A DNA stretch of 64,000 nucleotides from an uncultured Prevotella sp. (lineage in GTDB: Bacteria > Bacteroidota > Bacteroidia > Bacteroidales > Bacteroidaceae). The position numbers and the translations under genes are program-made. Below the pieces are notes generated by a model. That model saw nothing but the letters and a program-made list of their open reading frames with translations, was not told the origin of the DNA and made no database searches. The stretch is from assembly GCA_900554695.1 (NCBI GenBank), contig USHV01000010.1, positions 11,508 through 75,507 of the forward strand, read 5' to 3'. Positions 1 to 6,892 of this stretch are shown piece after piece (within the stretch, counting starts at the first letter, position 1; each line of letters opens with the position of its first letter).

Positions 1-564
1 CTCACGCCTGAAAAGCTGAAGAAATGGTTCGGAAAGGGCGATGACGACGATGACAAAAAGGACGAGGAGAAGGAAGGAATAGACACCGGCATTGAGACAA
101 ACGTCGATGACGACATGATAGAAGGCCAGCGTGGAGCCCAGAAGAAGTCGGGAGGCGGCAAGGCAGAGACTGATGCCGACGGATACATGAAGTTCTCCAT
201 GCCGTGGTCGCTCACCTTCGGTTACGGTATAACCATGAGTGAGAACACCTCGGGAAAGTTCAACACCAAGAGCATGCGCTATCCTTACAGGTTCACCCAG
301 ACACTCAACTTCAGCGGCAACATACGCATAAGCGACGGATGGAACATCAGTTTCTCCAGCGGTTACGACTTCGAGCGCAAGGACATATCCATGACGACGG
401 CGTCGCTCCAGCGCGATCTCCACTGTTTCAACATGAGCTGTTCGGTTGTGCTTGCGCCTTACACGAGCTACAACTTCACGTTCCGTTGCAACGCATCCAC
501 GCTTACCGACGCGCTCAAATACGACAAGCGCAGCGGCTACAGCAATGCCGTGCAATGGTATTGA
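1..564 (+). CDS. lptD: C-terminal end of LptD-like LPS assembly protein (partial)
   Basis: The frame is open from the first base, so this is the last 187 codons of a longer gene that starts before the window. The visible part opens with a very acidic/lysine linker (GDDDDDKKDEEKEG) and then gives alternating polar/hydrophobic strands with many aromatic residues, ending in QWY, as expected at the end of an outer-membrane beta-barrel. Segments such as FSMPWSLTFGYGITMSE, RDLHCFNMSCSVV and LKYDKRSGYSNAVQWY resemble the C-terminus of the large Bacteroidota LptD/OstA-family proteins, which insert lipopolysaccharide into the outer leaflet. The family call is recognition from the C-terminus only; the catalytic plug and N-terminal OstA domain are outside the window. 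A hairpin terminator follows 30 bases after the stop. Confidence 0.75.
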   Translation, partial: LTPEKLKKWFGKGDDDDDKKDEEKEGIDTGIETNVDDDMIEGQRGAQKKSGGGKAETDADGYMKFSMPWSLTFGYGITMSENTSGKFNTKSMRYPYRFTQTLNFSGNIRISDGWNISFSSGYDFERKDISMTTASLQRDLHCFNMSCSVVLAPYTSYNFTFRCNASTLTDALKYDKRSGYSNAVQWY

Positions 565-591
565 GCCCATACATTATTATATGACATACGG

Positions 592-626
592 ATAAAGCCC
601 CGCCTTCTTAGGTGAGGCTTTTATTG
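592..626 (+). terminator. Intrinsic terminator after the LptD-like gene
   Basis: AGCCCCGCC and GGTGAGGCT form a nine-base imperfect stem around a six-base loop, followed by TTTTATT. It lies about 30 bases past the stop codon. Confidence 0.7.
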
Positions 627-984
627 TATGTCGGCTTCTGTCAATGCCGCCCGCCGTTTCTCCGGCCCACAGGAGTTACGGTGCGGAAAGTAAAAAAGCG
701 GCTCTCTGTATCAATGAAAACCAGAAGTCCGGTGCTTTGGCAGACTTTATACGGTTCAGTATGAATCCGGCAGTGGATGGTTCTGCCCGTAAAGTGCCGT
801 CGAGGCCCGCAAAACTTGCAGACACTCTGCCGGTGCAAACCGTTACGGCATGGGTTTGGCATAATGATAAACTCACGTTACCGATATTTATAAATCATAG
901 CCACAAGAGCCGGTGCGCATTTTTTCAGTACTTTCCATGCGCCTGATGTCAGTGATTTTATGGAAAAACCGAAGGACGGACTAA
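627..984. other. Intergenic stretch without a recognisable gene
   Basis: Several short open frames occur on both strands but none has family resemblance, a promoter-like box or consistent composition. I see nothing functional here. It leads directly into the dispersed repeat copy R1. Confidence 0.5.
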
Positions 985-1390
985 CAATTTTTCTTGACTT
1001 TATTTTGACAAAATATTTTCGCGAAAGAGATGTAAAGGAATGTTAAATCCGACATTATAAAGGCCATTTCGCTCTATACCGTCCTTTAATATACCCTATA
1101 ACATAGTCTGAAATCACTCGTTTTGCTTTCCGATAATGCCCGTTTCGCAGTCCGATAAAGCCCATTTTGGAGCACGATATGGCCTATATTAGCCCCTGAA
1201 ATGGGCTCTTTCGCAAGCCGAAATGGTGCTTTTTGCAAAACGGGAAAATACCCATTAAAATTAAGTTGTTGGTATTCAGTATCTTATGAAAAGCGCTCAA
1301 AATCCGCGTATTTGCGTCCGAAGGAGAGTCGGTCCGCAAATACGCGCTTATTTTTCGGGGTAGAACAGGAAACTTAGACGGAAAAAACAA
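985..1390 (+). repeat. Dispersed 22-base-periodic element, copy R1
   Basis: R1 begins with the shared block TTCTTGACTTTATTTTGACA and TATTTTCGCGAAAGAG (about 991-1028). It continues as eight consecutive 22-base units from 1076 to 1251, most with TTT near the start, CGATA or GAAAT in the middle and GCCC or GTGC at the end. A nine-base inverted repeat AGCCCATTT/AAATGGGCT sits at 1159-1167 and 1199-1207. The element ends in a perfect 12-base hairpin CGCGTATTTGCG/CGCAAATACGCG (1305-1316, 1335-1346), a T-run at 1348-1355 and GGGGTAGAACAG. Homology with copy R5 continues weakly to about 1470. The same order of parts recurs at 13155 (reverse), 33311 and 49002. No transposase or target duplication is visible. 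Confidence 0.85.
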
Positions 1391-1494
1391 AATTCGGTTA
1401 CAGATTGAAAGCCGCCTATATTGTTTCATCCAATAAGAAGGATACAACGCCGGTCAGGGCTTGAGGCCGCGGTTTTTATCGTGACCTATACCGA

Positions 1495-3783
1495 TTATTT
1501 CCCGCCGGGCCGTTTGTCCCCCTCGTCGCCGCGGTTGTGTCTCGCCACGGTTTCCAGGTCGGCTGTCTCGCCTACAATCCAGACAATGTCGTCGGGACGG
1601 AATCTGTAAGATGCGCTGACGGTCGAGAGGTTCTCCTTTCCTTCCTCTATTCCCACCACCATACAGTTGTATTTGTCTCTTATTCCGCTTTCGCCGAGAG
1701 TCTTGCCGTTGAATTTTCCGTTCTTCTTTATCACAATCTGCTTGAGGTGCATCTCCCTTTGTTCCACGTCAGGGTCATTCTCTGTCACGTTGCTGTTCAC
1801 CGCAGCGCTGAATGTGGTCAGCTGTTCGTCGCTACCAATCACCTGCAGTCGGTCGCCCGGGAACAGCCTGTCGTCGCCGCCCGGAATGTTTATGCGTCTG
1901 TGTCCGCGCAATATGCTGCTCACGTGCACTCCGTAGCGGTTGCTCAGTTCGAGCTCGCGCAGCGACTTGCCTGCCCACAGCGAGTCGGCCGGCACGTCTA
2001 TGTCGCTTATGTGCACGTCTCTGTCGAGCAGGCGTCCCTCATACAGCGGCTTCCTCATGCCGAGCACCTGCGCCTCTATCTCGCGCGACCTGAGGTTCTG
2101 CACGAATATCTTTTCCATCCTTATGCTGCGCTTTTTCAGTCGTCTCGACACCACCATGAGCATCACCATCGCCGTGGCTATGCTTATCATCAGCGCGTTG
2201 GTGAAGCGCGACAGATAGTTGCATATGTAGAATATGAAGGCAATGGCTATGACGGCCCGCACGATAATGGTGAATATCAGCGGGAAGCGGTTCATCCTGT
2301 TGTCGTGCCACAGCGCCATGAACTCCTTGCTGTGGTTCTTCTTCATTATCATGGCGCGGAGGAAAGGCGATATGACGAACACCGTGAGAAGGCCGCATAT
2401 GCCGTTTGCCCACCAGTGCATGCCGGGCATTATCTTCCTGATGAACGGCAGGAAAAACGTGAACATGAGCACTATGCACGCCGTTGAGAGTATGGAGTAT
2501 ACCAGAGTGTTGAGCGCCATTTGCGTGATGAGCTTCTTCCAGTTGCTTTCCTGCACGGGCGCGTTGTTCATCGACACGTTGTTGAGCGACTTTATCCAGC
2601 TCTTCGGCAGATGGCGTTCTACGTAGCTGTAGCAGGGTACCGACAGTTTTATCATGTAGGGAGTGAGGAATGTCGTTATTACCGATACGGCCACGACAAC
2701 CGGATAAAGGAAGTGGCCGGTCACTCCGAGCGACTGTCCCAGCGAGGCGATGATGAACGAGAACTCACCTATCTGAGCCATGGAGAAACCGCAGCGCATC
2801 GCCGACTTGAGCGACTGTCCGCCGAGCATGAATCCTATTGTGCCGAAGATGGCCTGTCCGACGAGTATCGTGATTACGAGTGCCAATATCGGGATGGCAT
2901 ATTCCACAAGTATCTTCGGATCGACAAGCATGCCCACCGACACGAAGAATATGGCGCCGAAGAGGTCTTTCACCGGCGCGACGAGCTTCTCTATCTTGTC
3001 TGCCTCGATGGTCTCAGACATGATTGAACCCATGACAAACGCTCCGAAAGCGCTGCTGAATCCCACCTTTGTCGATAGCACCGCCATCAGACAGCACAGT
3101 CCGAGCGACACGATGAGCAGCGTCTCGTCGTTGATGAGCTTGCGCACCGACCTGAGGACAAGCGGCACTACGAAGATGCCCACCACGAACCATAGTATCA
3201 GGAAGAACACAATCTTCACTATGCTGCCTATCATCTGGCCGCCGTCGGCGCCGTTGCCAACGGCTATGGCCGACAGCATCACCATCATGACTATCGCCAG
3301 TACGTCCTCGAGTATGAGCACGCTCATCACCGGTCCGGTGAACTGCTGCTGTCTGAGGCCCATGTCGTTGAAGGCCTTATATATGATCGTGGTGGAGCTC
3401 ATTGCCAGCATACCGCCGAGGAATATGCAGTCCATGCGGTTCCAGCCGAACGAGTGGCCCACGATGATGCCCAGAGTCATCATGCAGAATATTATGGTGC
3501 ATGTGGATATGACGGGCGAGATGCCCATCTTCATTATCTTCTTGAACGAGAAGTCGAGTCCGAGCGAGAAGAGCAGGAACATCACTCCGATGTCGGCCCA
3601 CGTCTGTATGCTCGACCTGTCTATCACCGACATGGTGTAGGGCATGTGCGGGCTGACGATGAATCCAGCCACCACATAGCCGAGCACGAGCGGCTGTTTC
3701 AGCTTCTTGAACAGTATTGTGACCACGCCTGCCACTATGAGTATGAGTGCGAGGTCTGATATGAAATTTGGTATTTCGGACAT
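1495..3783 (-). CDS. CPA2-family cation:proton antiporter with two TrkA-C domains
   Basis: This 762-residue protein is a KefB/NhaP-like monovalent cation:proton antiporter. About the first 385 residues form a bundle of hydrophobic membrane segments with family features such as FKKLKQPLVLGYVVAGFIV, FLLFSLGLDFS, GEFSFIIASLGQSLG and SSAFGAFVMGSIMSET. A second hydrophobic stretch (about 420-560) follows, which is longer than in minimal antiporters. Two cytosolic RCK_C/TrkA-C modules close the protein (about 610-680 and 690-755), recognisable by PGDRLQVIGSDEQL and RPDDIVWIVGETADL; such domains gate transport in response to ligands. There is no TrkA-N nucleotide-binding domain. It follows pepT on the same strand with a 203-base gap and faces the LptD-like gene across repeat R1. 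The transported ion cannot be read from sequence. Confidence 0.88.
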   Translation of the reverse strand: MSEIPNFISDLALILIVAGVVTILFKKLKQPLVLGYVVAGFIVSPHMPYTMSVIDRSSIQTWADIGVMFLLFSLGLDFSFKKIMKMGISPVISTCTIIFCMMTLGIIVGHSFGWNRMDCIFLGGMLAMSSTTIIYKAFNDMGLRQQQFTGPVMSVLILEDVLAIVMMVMLSAIAVGNGADGGQMIGSIVKIVFFLILWFVVGIFVVPLVLRSVRKLINDETLLIVSLGLCCLMAVLSTKVGFSSAFGAFVMGSIMSETIEADKIEKLVAPVKDLFGAIFFVSVGMLVDPKILVEYAIPILALVITILVGQAIFGTIGFMLGGQSLKSAMRCGFSMAQIGEFSFIIASLGQSLGVTGHFLYPVVVAVSVITTFLTPYMIKLSVPCYSYVERHLPKSWIKSLNNVSMNNAPVQESNWKKLITQMALNTLVYSILSTACIVLMFTFFLPFIRKIMPGMHWWANGICGLLTVFVISPFLRAMIMKKNHSKEFMALWHDNRMNRFPLIFTIIVRAVIAIAFIFYICNYLSRFTNALMISIATAMVMLMVVSRRLKKRSIRMEKIFVQNLRSREIEAQVLGMRKPLYEGRLLDRDVHISDIDVPADSLWAGKSLRELELSNRYGVHVSSILRGHRRINIPGGDDRLFPGDRLQVIGSDEQLTTFSAAVNSNVTENDPDVEQREMHLKQIVIKKNGKFNGKTLGESGIRDKYNCMVVGIEEGKENLSTVSASYRFRPDDIVWIVGETADLETVARHNRGDEGDKRPGGK

Positions 3784-3986
3784 AGTTGTTCTCCGGTTTT
3801 GCTGTTTTGTGCCGTTTCCGGTCCGTGTTTTGTCTTAGTTAAATGCGTCGTTTCGCGTCGGGTCTGTCGTCTGTTGTGTGGTAACGGCCTTTCTGCGGTG
3901 TCGCGCCATGGCTTCAAACGCATCGGCGCATGAACAGCCGTTGTGGTTGTACATGCGCCGCACTGCTTTTATATTTACGCTTCTGT

Positions 3987-5210
3987 TTAGTCGTTGAAGT
4001 GAGCCGTAAGCTCGCAGATTCTCACAATCACCTGCATGGCCTTCTCCATCACCTGTATGCTCACAAACTCATACGGGCCGTGGAAGTTCACACCACCTGC
4101 GAAGATGTTGGGGCATGGCAGACCCTTGAATGAGAGCTGTGCGCCGTCCGTGCCGCCACGTATAGGCTCAACCTTCGGTGGTACGCCGCAGTCCTGCATG
4201 GCCTTCAGCACGATGTCGATGACGTGCATGTTCGGGTCTATCTTCTCCTTCATGTTGTAGTACTGGTCTTTCAGTTCGGCTGTCACCGTTCCTTCGCCGT
4301 ACTTCTCGTTCATGCGCTTCACACAGTCCTCAATGAAGTCCTTGCGGTCCTCGAAACGCTCGCGGTCGTGGTCGCGTATGATGTAGTGCAGTGTGGCATT
4401 CTCAATGTTGCCCTGCACGCCGAGCAGATGGTAGAATCCCTCATATCCCTCCGTTGTTTCAGGCGTCTCGTCCTCAGGCAGCATCATTGCGAACTCGGCA
4501 GCCAGGCGTCCGGCGTTCACCATCTTGTCCTTTGCATATCCCGGGTGTACGCTTATGCCCTTGATGTGTATCTTTGCCGATGCGGCGTTGAAGTTCTCAT
4601 ACTCCAGATTTCCGAGGTCGCCGCCGTCCATGGTGTATGCCCATTCGCATCCGAATTTTTCTACATCGAAGTGGTGTGCGCCCATACCTATTTCCTCGTC
4701 GGGGTTGAATCCCACTCTGATGTCGCCGTGCTCTATCTCGTCATGGTCGCGCAGCCAGCACATAGCCTGCACAATCTCGGCGATGCCGGCCTTGTCGTCG
4801 GCGCCCAACAGGGTGTGTCCGTCGGTCACGATGATGTCCTCGCCCTTGTGCAGCTTGAGCTCCGGGAATTTCTCCGGCGACGAAATGATGCCCTCAGACA
4901 GCACGATGTCGCCTCCGTCATAGTTTCTTATTATGCGCGGGTTGACGTTGGCGCCGCTGCAGTCAGGGCTTGTGTCGTAATGGGAAATGAATCCTATTGT
5001 CGGTATGTTCTTCTTGGAGTTGGCTTTCAGTGTGGCGTAGATGTAGCCTTTGTCGTCCATCTCCACGTCGCTGAAGCCCTCGTCTTCGAGTTCTTTTTTC
5101 AGATATTCAGCAAATACAAGCTGTTTTGACGTACTTGGCACGCTTTCGGATTCTTCGCTCGACTGCGTGTCGAATTTGGTGTAGTTTAAAAATCGTTCAG
5201 TAATGTCCAT
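3987..5210 (-). CDS. pepT: Peptidase T (tripeptide aminopeptidase)
   Basis: At 407 residues this is full length for PepT, a cytoplasmic M20B metallopeptidase that removes the N-terminal residue from tripeptides. The di-zinc site is visible: ISHYDTSPD around residue 77 (metal-binding His, catalytic Asp), LLGADDKAGIA around 135 (bridging Asp), NPDEEIGMGAHHFD around 170 (catalytic Glu pair) and NFHGPYEFVS near 378 (late metal His). The central dimerisation domain with IHIKGISVHPGYAKDKMVNA is intact. The start is the ATG giving MDITERFLNYTKFDTQS, a typical PepT N-terminus, about 100 bases downstream of a -7 box. It is probably monocistronic or weakly linked to the downstream antiporter. Confidence 0.96.
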   Translation of the reverse strand: MDITERFLNYTKFDTQSSEESESVPSTSKQLVFAEYLKKELEDEGFSDVEMDDKGYIYATLKANSKKNIPTIGFISHYDTSPDCSGANVNPRIIRNYDGGDIVLSEGIISSPEKFPELKLHKGEDIIVTDGHTLLGADDKAGIAEIVQAMCWLRDHDEIEHGDIRVGFNPDEEIGMGAHHFDVEKFGCEWAYTMDGGDLGNLEYENFNAASAKIHIKGISVHPGYAKDKMVNAGRLAAEFAMMLPEDETPETTEGYEGFYHLLGVQGNIENATLHYIIRDHDRERFEDRKDFIEDCVKRMNEKYGEGTVTAELKDQYYNMKEKIDPNMHVIDIVLKAMQDCGVPPKVEPIRGGTDGAQLSFKGLPCPNIFAGGVNFHGPYEFVSIQVMEKAMQVIVRICELTAHFND

Positions 5211-5312
5211 CTTGAGTTATTATCTAAAATATGTTTTCTTGTTGTCCGTTGTCGTTCCGCATAAGAACGGGGTGCTCGTGTGCGAGGTCCGCACGTATGC
5301 GTATTGTATTTG

Positions 5313-5320
5313 CAAACTTA
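5313..5320 (-). promoter_or_regulatory. -7 box of the pepT promoter
   Basis: The reverse strand reads TAAGTTTG, matching the Bacteroidota TAnnTTTG consensus, about 100 bases before the pepT ATG. Confidence 0.6.
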
Positions 5321-5707
5321 CTAATAATCATCGTAAAAAACGAATAAAATGACAAAAATTGAAGCCCGGCGGCGTCTCTTTGTCAGGTGGGCGCATGTCA
5401 GTCGATGCGCTTCGTGCTGGCAGGGTGGGGCTTATACGGGTGGCGACGGCTGTGCGCGATGGCGCGACGAGCGCAGTTGTGCAGGCAATCATTAATGAAA
5501 ACCCGACTCTGATTTAATATTTTCAAGCCGCTTCTTCCGGCTCGTGGAAAAATAATTTATACCGTTTTTTTATTTATAAGTATGCCTTTCTGCCGGATAA
5601 TGTGTGGTGTGTTGATGTGTTGTCCGTACGGTTATGACTTCTGGTTGTGTCTGTTTCACGTTGCGACGGGCACGTTTTCATCATCCTATACGAGAGCAGT
5701 TAGGGTG
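5321..5707. other. Intergenic stretch upstream of pepT
   Basis: No open frame, RNA gene or repeat copy was recognised in this stretch. Confidence 0.45.
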
Positions 5708-5752
5708 TGAAAAAGCCCATCCGGTGATGTCGGATGGGCTCTTTCGCTCCGT
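5708..5752 (-). terminator. Hairpin terminator, stem AGCCCATCCG
   Basis: AGCCCATCCG (5714-5723) and CGGATGGGCT (5731-5740) form a perfect ten-base stem with a seven-base loop. The T-run CTTTTTCAC lies on the reverse strand, so it probably ends transcripts of the HAD gene at 5950-6735. Confidence 0.65.
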
Positions 5753-5852
5753 CGTTTTTTCATAACGATGTGGCGAATTTATTTATATCGCTGAATGTCA
5801 ATGTCGTGCTGAATATGCCGGAGAATCTCGTCTTTCGCGCCGGAATATCTTT

Positions 5853-5885
5853 TATGGAAGACATTATGGATTCTTCCATATTTTC
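5853..5885. terminator. Inverted repeat TATGGAAGA/TCTTCCATA
   Basis: A perfect nine-base inverted repeat (5853-5861 and 5872-5880) is followed by T-rich sequence on both strands. It could be a first, weaker terminator for the HAD gene. Confidence 0.4.
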
Positions 5886-5949
5886 ATACATTGTTTTTTA
5901 ATATTCCGAGAGCTCCGTTTTCCCCTTGTTCAGCTATGTTCTTATGGCG

Positions 5950-6735
5950 TCAGTCGGTCACGCCGAAGTGCTCCAACGCCTTTGCCACTCCGTCGTCATC
6001 AATGTCGGCTGTCACGTAGTTGGCGGCATCTTTCACATTATCGAGCGCATTGCCCATGGCTACACCTGTACCGGCGCGCTTCAGAATAGGTATGTCGTTG
6101 CCGCCGTCGCCGAATGCCATTGTCTCCTCGATGGCTATGCCCGCAGCCTTTGCCACAGCTTCCAGTCCGCGGCCCTTGTCTGCCTGGTTGGACGTTATGT
6201 CGCAGAATGCAGGATACCAGCGTGTGGCTGTGCATGCCTTGAGCGTGGGCACGAGCTCCTGTTCCTGCTCAAGCGTTATGAACGGTGTCATCTGTAGCAC
6301 GGGTCTTTTCACGAGTTCGTCGAGCGGCATAGACATTACTCCGCGCTCAACGTTCAGTATGTCGTAGAGCACATGGTCGGTCTCGGCGGTACGGTTGAGC
6401 ATTGACGTACCCTCGTTGCACATCACCAGGCATCCCGCCTTTTCCTTCTGCACATAGTCGAGCAGTGTGGCCACGTCGTCGTTGTCGAGCGGTGTGAGTC
6501 TCACTGCCTCGTTGCCGATGGTGCAGCAGGCGCCGTTTGTGGTGACATATCCGTCTATCAGATGGCTTATCGCTCCGAGATTGTTGATAAGCGGCATGGG
6601 TCTTCCTGTAGAAATGAAAATCTTTATACCTTTCTCCTTGGCACGTGTGAGGGCATTCACCGTAGATTGCGGTATGGCGTGCGTGTTGAAGCTCACGAGC
6701 GTGCCGTCTATGTCGAAAAACAAGGCTTTTATCAT
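5950..6735 (-). CDS. HAD-IIB (Cof-type) sugar-phosphatase-like hydrolase
   Basis: The protein is a haloacid-dehalogenase phosphatase of the Cof/YbiV subfamily, enzymes that dephosphorylate sugar phosphates and cofactors such as FMN or pyridoxal phosphate. Motif I is FFDIDGTLV at the very start, with the nucleophilic and acid Asp; motif II is FISTGRP; motif IV is FGDGGNDIPIL near residue 215. The region between is the large C2B cap. An upstream in-frame ATG at 6798 exists, but I chose the ATG at 6735 (261 residues, MIKALFFDIDGT) because the -7 box TAATTTTG at 6771-6778 would leave the longer start untranscribed and the family begins with this motif. The gene is divergent from the helicase at 6893. 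Confidence 0.88.
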   Translation of the reverse strand: MIKALFFDIDGTLVSFNTHAIPQSTVNALTRAKEKGIKIFISTGRPMPLINNLGAISHLIDGYVTTNGACCTIGNEAVRLTPLDNDDVATLLDYVQKEKAGCLVMCNEGTSMLNRTAETDHVLYDILNVERGVMSMPLDELVKRPVLQMTPFITLEQEQELVPTLKACTATRWYPAFCDITSNQADKGRGLEAVAKAAGIAIEETMAFGDGGNDIPILKRAGTGVAMGNALDNVKDAANYVTADIDDDGVAKALEHFGVTD

Positions 6736-6770
6736 GACTTTGTGTGTTGTTGAGTTTCTGTAAGCGGATG

Positions 6771-6778
6771 CAAAATTA
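6771..6778 (-). promoter_or_regulatory. -7 box for the HAD hydrolase gene
   Basis: The reverse strand reads TAATTTTG, about 36 bases upstream of the chosen ATG at 6735; it decides that start. Confidence 0.6.
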
Positions 6779-6857
6779 CTCATTTTCCGTCTCTTCACCG
6801 CCGACGGCGCGTTATTTTTTGTTAGCGTGGCATAGACGTGCTTTCAGCTATTTTGCG

Positions 6858-6865
6858 TAACTTTG
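6858..6865 (+). promoter_or_regulatory. -7 box for the helicase gene
   Basis: TAACTTTG lies 27 bases before the ATG at 6893. It overlaps an alternative TTG codon at 6863, which argues against that codon as start. Confidence 0.6.
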
Positions 6866-6892
6866 CGTCTGTTTTCAAAATCAACTCATATC

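Noticed and set aside
985..1390. Short protein-like frames across the dispersed elements (for example a frame with AYLRTDSPSDANTR and FCKKHHFG on the minus strand of R1, and similar in R2, R3 and R5; and one with LYISFAKIFCQN on R2 and R3).
   Set aside because: The frames stop at different places and lack a shared start. Conservation is at DNA level in all positions and is explained by the hairpins and 22-base units, which do not keep a reading frame.
985..1390. Insertion sequence or MITE.
   Set aside because: No transposase, no clear terminal inverted repeats and no target duplication were found for any copy.
1537..2487. A 316-codon plus-strand frame opposite the antiporter gene.
   Set aside because: It is rich in His, Arg and Val as expected of an antisense shadow and has no start signal.
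5211..5949. Another copy of the 22-base-unit element because of GCCCATCC near 5716.
   Set aside because: The similarity is limited to a terminator stem; no 22-base units or end hairpins are present.
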